Position numbers and translations under genes: made by a program. A stretch of 64,000 nucleotides of DNA from JAUASW01 sp036880965 (GTDB lineage Bacteria; Pseudomonadota; Gammaproteobacteria; Burkholderiales; Burkholderiaceae_C): contig NZ_JBAJMV010000005.1 in assembly GCF_036880965.1 (NCBI RefSeq), positions 248,001-312,000 on the forward strand, given 5' to 3'. This document shows, piece by piece, positions 1 to 8,436 of the stretch. The notes beneath the pieces were generated by a model that worked only from the letters and a program-made list of their open reading frames with translations, was not told the DNA's origin and searched no databases. Positions within the stretch are counted from its first letter, which is position 1; every line of letters starts with the position of its first letter.

Positions 1-627
1 GGCTATCGGCTGATCTCGCTGACCTACCTGAACTCGGTGGCGGTGTCGCAGGTCTGTGTCGGCGCCACTTTGCGGTCCCAGCCGTCGTGCGCGGGCCGCA
101 TGCGCCAGCACCGGGTCTGGGGCGAGCCGCACACGCGCCTGATCGACGACAAACCAGAGGACGCCATCGTGCCGCGCCTCACACGCCTGCTCCAGCATCT
201 GGCGCGCAGCGATGCCGCCGGCCAGTGGGCGCAATACCTGGACGGCGAGGAGCCGCGCTGGGACCGCATCGTGCTGGCCGGCCAGTCGCAGGGCGGCGGC
301 ATGGCCGGCTTCATCGCGCAGACGCGCCGCGTGGCCGGCGTCATCATGTTCTCGGGCGGCTGGGATCGTGCTTCCAGCGGCGCGGACATCGCCGAGTGGT
401 ATTCCAGGCAGAGCCTGACACCGCCGCAGCGCTGGCATGCCACCTTCCACAAGGACGAGCCGCAGGCCTCGACCATGGAGCGCATCTACCGCCGCCAGGG
501 CGTGCCGGCAGCGCAGATCCATGCCTTGTCGGAAAAGGTGAGGGAGGGCGGCAATCCGCATGGCGAGGGCATCGCCAACCCGGTCTATCGACCCTTGTGG
601 GAACAGATGCTGAAACTGCAGCCTTGA
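1..627 (+). CDS. alpha/beta-hydrolase fold protein (5' end outside window)
   Basis: The reading frame is open from base 1, so the N-terminus lies upstream of the window; 208 codons are visible. A nucleophile elbow GQSQGGG places the candidate catalytic Ser at visible codon 96, and a His in NPHGEG (codon 187) is a plausible catalytic base. The short segment FSGGWD after the elbow and the overall order resemble the BPSS1187-like group of alpha/beta hydrolases common in Burkholderiales. No signal peptide can be judged. It ends 13 bases before the convergent gene at 641-1018. The hydrolase fold is well supported; the substrate is unknown. Confidence 0.75.
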   Translation, partial: GYRLISLTYLNSVAVSQVCVGATLRSQPSCAGRMRQHRVWGEPHTRLIDDKPEDAIVPRLTRLLQHLARSDAAGQWAQYLDGEEPRWDRIVLAGQSQGGGMAGFIAQTRRVAGVIMFSGGWDRASSGADIAEWYSRQSLTPPQRWHATFHKDEPQASTMERIYRRQGVPAAQIHALSEKVREGGNPHGEGIANPVYRPLWEQMLKLQP

Positions 628-640
628 AGCGCGCGGGGCC

Positions 641-1018
641 TCAGGCGGTTTCGCGGCGCACCTGCTGAGCCTCGCGGCGTTGACGGACACCGTCGGTCAC
701 CTGCTTGAGCTGCTCGCCGCGGGCCAGCAGCTCCTGCTGCAGATGCTCGTTGTCGCGAGCCAGCGCCTCGAGGCGGGCGATGGATTCAGCGCTGGCGCCG
801 GCAAGCGTGGTGGTCCAGAGGGGCAGCGCATCGCCCGCACCCTGTGCTGCGGGCTTGCGCAGTTGCCGGGCCACCAGCCACAGCATGCCAAGCACGGCGC
901 CGCTGATGATCAGGGTGGACAGCCAATGGCTGGCTAGCACCGGCATGAGGTCGGCGGCCATTGCCCCGCCGACGGCAATCAGCAGGGCCACGCAGGACAG
1001 GGCAAGGCGCTTGAGCAT
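641..1018 (-). CDS. small membrane protein with C-terminal coiled coil
   Basis: Protein of 125 aa. Two hydrophobic segments are visible (about residues 2-22, possibly a signal anchor, and 30-50), followed by a basic RQLRKP stop-transfer and a charged, heptad-like C-terminal helix (about 75-120, rich in Leu, Glu and Gln). I prefer the ATG at 1018 to an upstream ATG at 1066 because the upstream extension is non-hydrophobic and overlaps the promoter area of the divergent gene. I recognise no family. The architecture suggests an inner-membrane protein with a cytoplasmic coiled coil that could oligomerise. Confidence 0.6.
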   Translation of the reverse strand: MLKRLALSCVALLIAVGGAMAADLMPVLASHWLSTLIISGAVLGMLWLVARQLRKPAAQGAGDALPLWTTTLAGASAESIARLEALARDNEHLQQELLARGEQLKQVTDGVRQRREAQQVRRETA

Positions 1019-1163
1019 CAGAAACCAAGCTCCGCAAGGGCTAGGGCGGTAAATGAGCGGGCGCATGATAGGCGCAAGGGCTGGCTATGCAAGAGAGTAT
1101 TTCTCCTGCCCTTGTGCGAGGGCCGATACACTCGCGGCCGTTGAGAAGCGGGGGACCCTGGGC

Positions 1164-2342
1164 ATGAGTATTGAAGTGGCAGGCGAGGTGCTCGCCGAGG
1201 CAGTGATCGCCAACGAGCTGGGCAAGTCGGGCGAGGGCGCCAGCGCGCGGCCGCACCAGAGCTGTGCCAACTGCGGCACTGCGCTGACCGGTCGTTACTG
1301 CCATCAATGTGGCCAGGTCGGTCATGTGCATCGTTCGTTGCTGCACATGTTCGAGGAGTTCCTGCACGGTATCTTCCATTTCGACACCAAGGCCTGGCGC
1401 ACCGTGCCGGCGCTCATCGTTCATCCCGGTCGACTGACCCGCGCCTATGTCGATGGTCAGCGCGCCCGGCATGTGGCGCCGCTGCCGCTGTTCCTGTTCA
1501 TGATCTTCCTGATGTTCTTCACCTTCTCGCTGACCAGCAGCAACGGGACGGACAGCAGCGAGAACACCGACAAGGGTCAGACCTTCGTCTCGACCAAGGC
1601 TCAGAAGAAGATTGACAAGAAGATCGAAGCCAGCCGGGCCAGGGTGGCCGAGCTGCAGGCGAGCATTGCCAAGCTCGATGAAAAATCGGACGAGCGCGCT
1701 GACCTGGAGGCGGAACTGGTCGAGGAAAAGGCCCGCCTCGAGGGGCTTCAGACGGCTGGGGTGATTGTGCAGACCGGCTCAGCCAGCAGCCCGGTGTCCG
1801 GCTCGATCAGCGTTGGGCCGGATTCAGCGGCCAGCCAAAGCAGGAGCGAAAGCAAGCGCGACGACACCAGCGAGGCCGCCATCCACAAGAACCTGAAGGA
1901 CAACGTGCCGTGGCTTTCCAATGCGGCCTTCGAGAAGAAGATCAAGCATGCGCTCGAGAACAAGGAGCTGGCGCTCTACAAGATGAAGGGCGCGGCGGCG
2001 AAGTTCGCCATCCTCCTGATGCCGATCTCGCTGCCCTTCCTGTGGTTGCTGTTCCCGTTCAGCCGCCGCTTCACCATGTTCGACCACGCGGTCTTCTCGC
2101 TGTACTCGCTGTGCTTCATGGCCGGGCTGATGTCGGTGCTGGCCGTGCTCGGCGCGCTGGGCTGGACCTTCCTGGTCGTGATGCTGAGCATGTTCGCGCC
2201 GCCCATCCACATGTTCGCGCAGCTGCGTGGCACCTATGGCCTGAGCAAGACCACGGCCTTCCTGCGCACGATTGCCCTGCTGTTCGTGGCGCTGTGCTCG
2301 CTGCTGGTCTACGGCCTGCTGGTGGTTTACATGAGCATGTGA
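1164..2342 (+). CDS. DUF3667 family zinc-ribbon membrane protein
   Basis: Protein of 392 aa. Near the N-terminus are two CxxC pairs (Cys34/37 and Cys46/49), a zinc ribbon, followed by the DUF3667 hallmark stretch (HxxHxSLLHMFEEF... and VHPGRLTRAYVDGQR, residues 52-100). One membrane helix lies at about 105-123 and three to four more at 280-392. Between them is an unusually long hydrophilic insert (about 124-275) with a predicted coiled coil (145-200) and a Ser-rich stretch (204-236). The start at 1164 is chosen because the longer frame from 1053 adds residues that precede the family homology and overlaps the divergent promoter. Function of the family is unknown. Confidence 0.8.
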   Translation: MSIEVAGEVLAEAVIANELGKSGEGASARPHQSCANCGTALTGRYCHQCGQVGHVHRSLLHMFEEFLHGIFHFDTKAWRTVPALIVHPGRLTRAYVDGQRARHVAPLPLFLFMIFLMFFTFSLTSSNGTDSSENTDKGQTFVSTKAQKKIDKKIEASRARVAELQASIAKLDEKSDERADLEAELVEEKARLEGLQTAGVIVQTGSASSPVSGSISVGPDSAASQSRSESKRDDTSEAAIHKNLKDNVPWLSNAAFEKKIKHALENKELALYKMKGAAAKFAILLMPISLPFLWLLFPFSRRFTMFDHAVFSLYSLCFMAGLMSVLAVLGALGWTFLVVMLSMFAPPIHMFAQLRGTYGLSKTTAFLRTIALLFVALCSLLVYGLLVVYMSM

Positions 2343-2355
2343 GAGGGCGAGGCCT

Positions 2356-3219
2356 TCAGGCCTCGTCGAAGAGCGGACGCAATTGCTCGTCCCATTGCTC
2401 CAGCTCTTCCGGCCCGATCTGCAGCCAGTCCAGCGCCCGCTGGCTGTGCAGCTTCCAGTCGGCATCGGCGTCGAGCCCCTCGTGGGCGCGCATCAATTGC
2501 TCGGCCACCAGACCGGCGGCCACCAGGGTGTGCAGCTCGGCATGGATGCTGCCGTCACCCAGCGACACGAAATCGTGATGCAGGCGGATGGCGGCCATCA
2601 GCTCGGGCGCCATGTTCCAGGCGCGCACCACCAGGGCACCAACCACGGCATGGTCGGTCTTGTGGTTGGCATTTTCGGTGGCGATGAAGGGCCGGTCGAT
2701 GCGTGCGCCGGCCTCGATCATGGTCGATCCGTAGCCGCGCACGCTTTGCAGCAGCACCGGCATGCCGACATGGCAGAACAGGCCGAAGGTATAGGCCAGG
2801 CCCGGAGAGAGCCCTGGCAACTGGCGGGCGATGAAGTCCATCGCGATGGCGCGCTTGGTCGAGCGCTCCCAGAAACGGCCCAGTTGCGGGTTGTTCACCG
2901 GTATCGCGTTCTTCAGCAGGAAGCCGGTCAGGATGGCCGCCGTCTCGCGCAGGCCCAGGCGGTTCATGGCCTGGCCGACGGTGGAGCAGGGTTGCCCATC
3001 GGCCATGTGTACCGGGCTGTTCGCGGTCCGCATCAGGATGACCGACATCGCCACGTCGGCGCTGGCGATGCGGGACACCTCGTTCAGATCGGGCTCGGCC
3101 TGCGCCATCGCTTGTTGCAGGCGAGCCAGAAGCTCCGGGCAGGGCGGGATGACGATCTGGCGCAGCGAACCGCGCGCGCGCGCAGCGTCGATTTCTTCTC
3201 GGATGGCTTCAGTTTTCAT
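2356..3219 (-). CDS. HDOD domain protein
   Basis: Protein of 287 aa. An HDOD-type domain covers roughly residues 15-210: the opening PPCPELLARLQQAM, the ASADVAMSVILMRTANSP helix and the later HALVV-like segment with H-x-x-D-H-A-VVGALV. HDOD proteins are HD-superfamily relatives, usually lacking phosphohydrolase metals, that act in signalling, often linked to c-di-GMP, chemotaxis or stress. Start ATG at 3219, because the longer frame reaching 3564 runs through the divergent lapG start. It is divergent from the lapG-lapD pair, which also belongs to c-di-GMP signalling, but a shared role is only inference. Confidence 0.8.
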   Translation of the reverse strand: MKTEAIREEIDAARARGSLRQIVIPPCPELLARLQQAMAQAEPDLNEVSRIASADVAMSVILMRTANSPVHMADGQPCSTVGQAMNRLGLRETAAILTGFLLKNAIPVNNPQLGRFWERSTKRAIAMDFIARQLPGLSPGLAYTFGLFCHVGMPVLLQSVRGYGSTMIEAGARIDRPFIATENANHKTDHAVVGALVVRAWNMAPELMAAIRLHHDFVSLGDGSIHAELHTLVAAGLVAEQLMRAHEGLDADADWKLHSQRALDWLQIGPEELEQWDEQLRPLFDEA

Positions 3220-3343
3220 GCGGGATTTCAGGTCGGGCGCGCGGCCGCGGCGATGGCGCCTGGGTCTTGCCTGTAGAGTGACCGGATTATCGCCAGCCAA
3301 GCCTTGGCAGGTCTGGGCGACGGTCAGCGACTTTGGAGGATTC

Positions 3344-4009
3344 TTGCTCGCTTTGCTTGGGAATCGGCTGCGATCTGCCTGGACCTTGAGCTTTGTCTGC
3401 CTCTTGGGGCTGACGGCGGCTCCGGCCTGGGCGCTCGAGCCGGCCCAGCTGATGGACGCGGCCGCCAGGATCGGCCCGCGCGCACCGAGGCAAGCGCAGT
3501 TGCTCCTGCAGATGATCGAGCGGGCCCGCCGCCTGGGTGATGGCCCGCGCCTGACCCTGGTCAACAGCTATATCAACCAGCGCATCGCCTTCCATGCCGA
3601 TCAGGAAGTCTGGGGTCAGCCTGACTACTGGGCCAGCCCGCTGGAAAGCCTCAGCAGGGGCAAGGGCGATTGCGAGGACATTGCGATCGCCAAGTATTTC
3701 AGCCTCGTTTCGGCCGGCGTGCCGGAGTCGCGCTTGCGCATGGTCTATGTGCGCGCCATGCTGGACGGCAAGCCCGAGGCGCACATGGTCTTGGCCTACT
3801 ATGCGCAGCCGGAAAGCGTGCCGCTGATTCTGGACAATCTGCAGGGCGAGGTGAAGGCGGCTTCGCAGCGGCCCGACCTGGCGCCGGTGTTCAGTTTCAA
3901 TGCCGAAGGCCTGTGGCAGGGTGTGGGCCAACGCAACACCGGCGACCCGTTGACGCGGCTGTCGATGTGGCGCGAGCTGCTGGCCAAGGTGCGGGCCGAG
4001 GGCTTCTGA
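3344..4009 (+). CDS. lapG: LapG-like periplasmic transglutaminase-like cysteine protease
   Basis: Protein of 221 aa of the bacterial transglutaminase-like cysteine proteinase family (BTLCP/DUF920). The triad is visible: Cys110 in GKGDCEDIA, His147 in EAHMVL and Asp164 in LILDNL. An N-terminal hydrophobic segment ending in APAWA (to about residue 30) is a Sec signal peptide. LapG cleaves the N-terminus of a giant surface adhesin (LapA type) when released by LapD. No ATG fits; TTG at 3344 follows GGAGGA at 3335-3340, although the spacing is short and TTG 3353 is an alternative. The downstream lapD starts 34 bases after the stop, so the two form an operon. Confidence 0.88.
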   Translation: MLALLGNRLRSAWTLSFVCLLGLTAAPAWALEPAQLMDAAARIGPRAPRQAQLLLQMIERARRLGDGPRLTLVNSYINQRIAFHADQEVWGQPDYWASPLESLSRGKGDCEDIAIAKYFSLVSAGVPESRLRMVYVRAMLDGKPEAHMVLAYYAQPESVPLILDNLQGEVKAASQRPDLAPVFSFNAEGLWQGVGQRNTGDPLTRLSMWRELLAKVRAEGF

Positions 4010-4043
4010 TGATGACCGACAACATCAACACGACGGGAACAAG

Positions 4044-5963
4044 ATGTCGCTGATACGCCAGATGTGGATGCTGCTGGTGGCCGTGCTGCTGCTGGCCTTG
4101 GCTGGCAGCGTGGCGCTTTCCACCGCCTCCCTGCGCGAGCTCCTGCAGGCGCAGCTGCAGATGAAGAACAGCGACAACGCGCAATCGCTGGCGCTGGCGC
4201 TCTCGCAGCAGCAGGGCGACGCGGCGCTGATGGAACTGGCGATCTCGGCGCAGTTCGACACCGGCCACTACCAGCGCCTGGTCCTGCGCAAGCCCGACGG
4301 CAACGTGGCCCTGGAGCGCAGTGCCTCGGCCAAGCCTGCACAAGCGCCGGCCTGGTTCGTCTCGCTCGCGCCCATCACGGCTGCGCCGGGCGTGGCCCAG
4401 GTCAGCAATGGTTGGAATGCCATCGGCACGGTCGAGGTGCAAAGCCATTCGTCCTATGTGCATGACGAGCTCTGGCGCAGCAGCCTGCGCATGGCACTTC
4501 TGCTGACAGGCCTCGGCGCTGTCGCCGTGGCCTTGGCGCTGGCTGTGCTGCGCCGCATCCGCCGGCCGCTGGATCTTGCCGTGGCGCAGGCACAGTCGGT
4601 TGTGGACGGCCAGTTCGCCACCGTGGCCGAGCCCAGCGTGCCCGAGCTCAAGCGCCTGACGCAGGCCATGAACACCATGGTCTTGCGAATGAAGGCCTTG
4701 TTCGATGGGCAGGCCGAGCAGCTTCAGGTCTTGCGCCAGCAGGCTCATTGCGACGCCTTGACCGGCCTCTCGCACCGCAGCCATTTCATGGCGGAGCTGG
4801 AGTCCGCCCTGGCGCGCGATGAAGGCCCGGTGGCCGCCGGCCTGATCCTGCTGCGCTTACGCGATCTGGCCGGCCTGAATGAACGTCTGGGCCATGGGGC
4901 CGTGGACCAGGCCTTGCTGGCAATTGCCCACGCCCTGCAAACCTACCCTGAGCGGGTTCCGGGCTGCCTGGTTGGCCGACTGAACGGTGCCGACTTCGCG
5001 CTGTGGTTGCCAGCCGCGGGTGTTGCGCAAGACAGCGCTTCAGCCCTTGCCGACGCGTTGCGGGCCAGCCTGCCGGCTTTCGGCCATGGCCTGCAGGTCG
5101 CACTGGGCGCGGCGGAGTTGCCGCGTTCGCGCGGGTCCAGCGCCTGGTTTGCGGCCGCCGATGCTGCCCTGGCCCGGGCCGAGGCGCGCGGTGGTTTCGC
5201 CGTCGATTCATCAACCGAGCAGCTGCCCGAGGCCTTGCTGCAAGGCGAGCGAGCCTGGCGCGCCCAGATCACCGAGGCGCTGCGGGAGCGTCGTGCGCGG
5301 CTGCAGGAGTTCCCGGTGCTGGACCGCCAGGGCGTGCTCCTGCATCTTGAATGCCCGCTGCAGATGCAGATGGAAGCGCGTGCTGAATTCCAGCCCGCCG
5401 CCCGCTGGCTGCCGCTCGCGGCTCGCAGCCGCTTGACTGCCGAGGTGGACTTGCTGGCTGTCGGCATGGCGCTGGAAGCGATTGCCCGCGATGGCCAGCA
5501 GCGCTGCGTCAACGTGGCGCCGGCCTCGCTGCTCGAAGGCAGCTTTGTTGCGCACTTGCGCGAGCTGGTGCTGCAGGCACCCGTTGCGGCGCGCAAGCTG
5601 GGCCTGGAGCTGGCAGAGGGCGCTGCGCTCCAGCATTTCGAACTGCTGCAGGAGCTGGGCCGGCAACTGCGGCCGCTGGGCGTCAAGCTGGGCCTGGAGC
5701 ATTGCGGCGCCGGCCTCATGCAGGTCGAACGTCTCTACCAGGCCGGCCTGGACTACGTGAAGCTCGACGCCTCGGTGCTCTCGGGTGTGTCAGGCGACGC
5801 GGCCCGCGCCGCCTTCGTGCGCGGCCTGGTCATCATGCTGCGCAGCCTGGCCCTGAAGGTCTACGGCGAAGGCCTGCAGCAGGCGATGGACGTGCAGGCC
5901 TTGTGGGACTGCGAGCTGGACGGTGTGACCGGGCCGTGGGCAACGGCCCAGTCACGGGCCTGA
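4044..5963 (+). CDS. lapD: LapD-like inside-out c-di-GMP receptor
   Basis: Protein of 639 aa. Layout: TM1 (8-28), periplasmic LapD/MoxY N-terminal domain (30-145), TM2 (148-168), HAMP (170-225), degenerate GGDEF (235-390) and degenerate EAL (405-635). The GGDEF site reads NGADF (314-318), the EAL site reads FPVL (423-426), and the usual DDFGTG reads EHCGAG, so catalysis is unlikely and binding is expected. Trp124 in a VSNGW loop sits where Pseudomonas LapD has the Trp that binds LapG (inferred by position). In the known system c-di-GMP binding makes the periplasmic domain sequester LapG and keep the adhesin on the cell. The paired lapG directly upstream supports this role. Confidence 0.88.
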   Translation: MSLIRQMWMLLVAVLLLALAGSVALSTASLRELLQAQLQMKNSDNAQSLALALSQQQGDAALMELAISAQFDTGHYQRLVLRKPDGNVALERSASAKPAQAPAWFVSLAPITAAPGVAQVSNGWNAIGTVEVQSHSSYVHDELWRSSLRMALLLTGLGAVAVALALAVLRRIRRPLDLAVAQAQSVVDGQFATVAEPSVPELKRLTQAMNTMVLRMKALFDGQAEQLQVLRQQAHCDALTGLSHRSHFMAELESALARDEGPVAAGLILLRLRDLAGLNERLGHGAVDQALLAIAHALQTYPERVPGCLVGRLNGADFALWLPAAGVAQDSASALADALRASLPAFGHGLQVALGAAELPRSRGSSAWFAAADAALARAEARGGFAVDSSTEQLPEALLQGERAWRAQITEALRERRARLQEFPVLDRQGVLLHLECPLQMQMEARAEFQPAARWLPLAARSRLTAEVDLLAVGMALEAIARDGQQRCVNVAPASLLEGSFVAHLRELVLQAPVAARKLGLELAEGAALQHFELLQELGRQLRPLGVKLGLEHCGAGLMQVERLYQAGLDYVKLDASVLSGVSGDAARAAFVRGLVIMLRSLALKVYGEGLQQAMDVQALWDCELDGVTGPWATAQSRA

Positions 5964-5982
5964 AACCAGAACTGTCCAGGCT

Positions 5983-7044
5983 TCAGAACTTGCCGCTGTC
6001 CACGTCGCGGATGAACTGGACCAGGCCGGTGAAGTAGGTGGCCTGGTCGTCGTACATCGACATGTGCGAACCCTGCGGGCAATGCAGGTAGCGGCCCTTG
6101 CCCAGCTTGGTGGCGATCATCTCCATGTGCTTGGGGTCCATGGTGTCGTGCTGGCCGCCGATGCTCAGGGTCGGCACCTTGATCTTCTCCAGGTCGGCCA
6201 CGCGGTCCCATTTCTCCAGCTTGCCGCTGGTGCCCATCTCGCTGGGCCCCTGCATCGGGATGTAGACCTCCTTGTTGATGCGGGCGAAGGCACGGTTGAC
6301 CGGGTCGGGCCACTGGTCTGGCGGCATGCGCAGGATATGGTGCACGTAGAAATGCGGCACCAGCAGTTCCATGTAGCGCGGGTTGTCGTAATCCTTCTTG
6401 GCCTCGATGGCCTTGATCTCCGCGAGCACCTTCTGGTCCATGGCCGGCATCAGCACCTTCTCTGCATAGGCGGCGTAGGCGGGAATGCTGGCCATCATGT
6501 TGGAGATGACCATGCCCTTGAGATGCTGCTGGTACTTGAGCGCGTACTCGATGGCCAGCAGGCCGCCCCAGGAGTGGCCCAGGAGGTAGAAGTTGCTGCT
6601 GTCCAGCTTCAAGGCCTGGCGCACCTGCTCGACTTCCTCGACGAAGCGCGGCAGCTCCCACAACGAACCGTCCTTGGGCTGGTCGCTGAAGGCGGAGCCC
6701 AGCTGGTCGTAGTAGTAGTACTCGATGCCTTCCTTGGGGAAGTAGCTGTCGAAGGCCTCGAAGTATTCATGCGTGGCGCCCGGGCCGCCGTGCAGCAGCA
6801 GCACCTTGATCTTGGGGTTGTTGCCGACCCGCTTGGTCCAGACCTTGAACTTGCCCTTGGGCGTGTCGATGGTGATCTGCCGCACGCCGCCGCTCAGCAC
6901 ATCGTCGCGGCCGGTGTTGTCGAAGTAGGCGCCGGGCGCCGGTGCTGTGGGTGCTGTGGGCGGAGCTGGCGGCGTGGGCGGCGCCGGCGGCGAGCAGGCG
7001 GCGAGGCTGAACAGGACTACAAGCAGGCAGGCAAGGCGTTTCAT
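5983..7044 (-). CDS. lipoprotein alpha/beta hydrolase, proline-iminopeptidase family
   Basis: Protein of 353 aa. The lipobox LAAC (Cys17) gives a lipoprotein signal, followed by a Pro/Ala/Thr-rich linker (18-38). The hydrolase core shows HGGPG (85-89, oxyanion hole), GHSWGG with nucleophile Ser158, Asp300 in GGQHD and His327 in QGSHMSMY, the order of the prolyl iminopeptidase (S33) family. It probably acts on N-terminal Pro peptides or amides at the outer or inner membrane; specificity is not certain. It is convergent with lapD, with 19 bases between the stops, and has its own upstream region of 43 bases after the Nudix gene. Confidence 0.85.
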   Translation of the reverse strand: MKRLACLLVVLFSLAACSPPAPPTPPAPPTAPTAPAPGAYFDNTGRDDVLSGGVRQITIDTPKGKFKVWTKRVGNNPKIKVLLLHGGPGATHEYFEAFDSYFPKEGIEYYYYDQLGSAFSDQPKDGSLWELPRFVEEVEQVRQALKLDSSNFYLLGHSWGGLLAIEYALKYQQHLKGMVISNMMASIPAYAAYAEKVLMPAMDQKVLAEIKAIEAKKDYDNPRYMELLVPHFYVHHILRMPPDQWPDPVNRAFARINKEVYIPMQGPSEMGTSGKLEKWDRVADLEKIKVPTLSIGGQHDTMDPKHMEMIATKLGKGRYLHCPQGSHMSMYDDQATYFTGLVQFIRDVDSGKF

Positions 7045-7087
7045 GGCACCCTCTGTTGTTCAAGGTGCGCGCATTGTGCTGCCGGCG

Positions 7088-7648
7088 TCAGCTGATGTCA
7101 GCGCTGTGTAGCTGGAAGGGGCGGCCCAGGCGCCGGTCCTCGAAGAATCTCTGAAGGGTCTCGCGCACGGTGCGGAAGGCGATTTCGTCCCAGGGCACCT
7201 CATGCTCGTGGAAGAGCCTGGCCTCCAGCGTCTCGGGCCCTGGGTTGAACTCGGGCGAGAGCAGGGTGGCGCGGAAGTAGAGATGGATCTGGCCGACCTT
7301 GACCACGTTCAGGAGGCAATAGAGCTCATGCAGCGCGATCTGCGCGCCGGCTTCTTCATCGGTTTCTCGCTGCGCGCCTTCGGCCGCGGTTTCGCCAAGT
7401 TCCAGGAAGCCGGCGGGCAAGGTCCAGAACCCGTAGCGCGGCTCGATGGCGCGCTTGCACAGGAGCACCTGGCCGTCAGGGCCATCGCCCCAGACCGGCA
7501 AGGTGCCGACCACATTGATGGGGTTCTCGTAGTGGATGGCGCCGCAGGACAGGCAGGTCGCGCGTTCACGGTTGTCATCGGCCGGCACGCGGTACTCGAC
7601 CGGGCTGCCGCACGTGGGGCAATGCTTGAAGCGACGCGCGAGGAACAT
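7088..7648 (-). CDS. zinc-ribbon Nudix hydrolase
   Basis: Protein of 186 aa. The N-terminal zinc ribbon has Cys10/13 and Cys32/35; the Nudix box (residues 80-102) fits GX5EX7REUXEEXGU, with Glu86, Arg94, Glu95, Glu98 and Glu99. This arrangement is common in Nudix proteins that hydrolyse nucleoside-diphosphate derivatives such as ADP-ribose, NADH or FAD; the substrate is not determined. I use ATG 7648, immediately before the zinc ribbon; ATG 7675 is possible and adds nine residues. It is divergent from maiA, with about 70 bases between the starts. Confidence 0.85.
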   Translation of the reverse strand: MFLARRFKHCPTCGSPVEYRVPADDNRERATCLSCGAIHYENPINVVGTLPVWGDGPDGQVLLCKRAIEPRYGFWTLPAGFLELGETAAEGAQRETDEEAGAQIALHELYCLLNVVKVGQIHLYFRATLLSPEFNPGPETLEARLFHEHEVPWDEIAFRTVRETLQRFFEDRRLGRPFQLHSADIS

Positions 7649-7718
7649 GGGCTCAGTGTAGCCAGCCGGTGGCATGATGACCGTGCGGGCCCGACCCCAA
7701 GCATCGACAAGAAACGCC

Positions 7719-8357
7719 ATGGAACTTTTCAACTACTTCCGCTCCTCGGCCTCCTACCGCGTGCGCATCGCGCTGGCGCTCAAGGGCCTGGACTACGACT
7801 ACAAATCCGTGCACCTCGCCAGGAACGAACACCTGGGCGAAAGCTACAGCGCGGTGGCCAGTTCGCGCCTGGTGCCGCTCCTGCGCGATGGCGATGCGGT
7901 CGTCACCCAGTCGATGGCCATCATCGAGTACCTCGATGAAACCCATCCCGAGCCGCCGCTGCTGCCCAGCGATGCCTTGGGTCGTGCGCGCGTGCGGGCG
8001 TTGGCGCAGGACATCGCCTGCGAGATCCACCCGCTCAACAACCTGCGCGTCCTGCGCTATCTGGTCAAGGACATGGGCCTGAGCGAAGACCAGAAGACCC
8101 GCTGGTACAAGCACTGGGTGGAGACCGGCTTGGAGGCCGTCGAGCAGCGCTTGCTGCGTGAGGGCGCGTCAGGCCGGTTCTGCCATGGCGACACGCCCGG
8201 CCTGGCGGACTGCGTGCTGGTTCCGCAGATATTCAATGCCCAGCGCTTTGAATGCCGGCTCGATCATGTGCCCGCGGTGATGAAGGTGTTTGAGACCTGC
8301 ATGGCACTGGACGCTTTCAGCAAGACGCAACCCTCGGCGTGCCCGGATGCTGAATGA
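7719..8357 (+). CDS. maiA: maleylacetoacetate isomerase (zeta-class GST)
   Basis: Protein of 212 aa. N-terminal thioredoxin-like half with SSASYRVRIAL (9-19) and LVPLL then QSMAIIEYLDE (typical glutathione-binding residues), and C-terminal helical half with DIACEIHPLNN and GDTPGLADCVLVPQ. This matches maleylacetoacetate/maleylpyruvate isomerases of the tyrosine/homogentisate or gentisate pathways. The zeta-class SSCS motif has Ala11 in place of the Cys, as in the naphthalene-pathway NagL type. No fumarylacetoacetase gene is next to it. The ATG at 7719 begins directly at the conserved N-terminus. Confidence 0.88.
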   Translation: MELFNYFRSSASYRVRIALALKGLDYDYKSVHLARNEHLGESYSAVASSRLVPLLRDGDAVVTQSMAIIEYLDETHPEPPLLPSDALGRARVRALAQDIACEIHPLNNLRVLRYLVKDMGLSEDQKTRWYKHWVETGLEAVEQRLLREGASGRFCHGDTPGLADCVLVPQIFNAQRFECRLDHVPAVMKVFETCMALDAFSKTQPSACPDAE

Positions 8358-8391
8358 GGTCCGAGCGCAGGGCTGCCCCAAGCCGGACCAC

Positions 8392-8428
8392 GTCCCCTCG
8401 GGGGACCGACCGGTGTACTCATCGGTCG
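8392..8428 (+). promoter_or_regulatory. two adjacent hairpins in maiA-pgeF spacer
   Basis: The first hairpin pairs GTCCCC (8392-8397) with GGGGAC (8401-8406) around a TCG loop. The second pairs CGACCG (8407-8412) with CGGTCG (8423-8428) around ten bases. The second arm touches the GAGGGG ribosome-binding site of pgeF (8428-8433). There is no T-tract, so it is not a classical terminator. It could stabilise the transcript or limit pgeF translation; this is inference. Confidence 0.4.
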
Positions 8429-8436
8429 AGGGGCAA

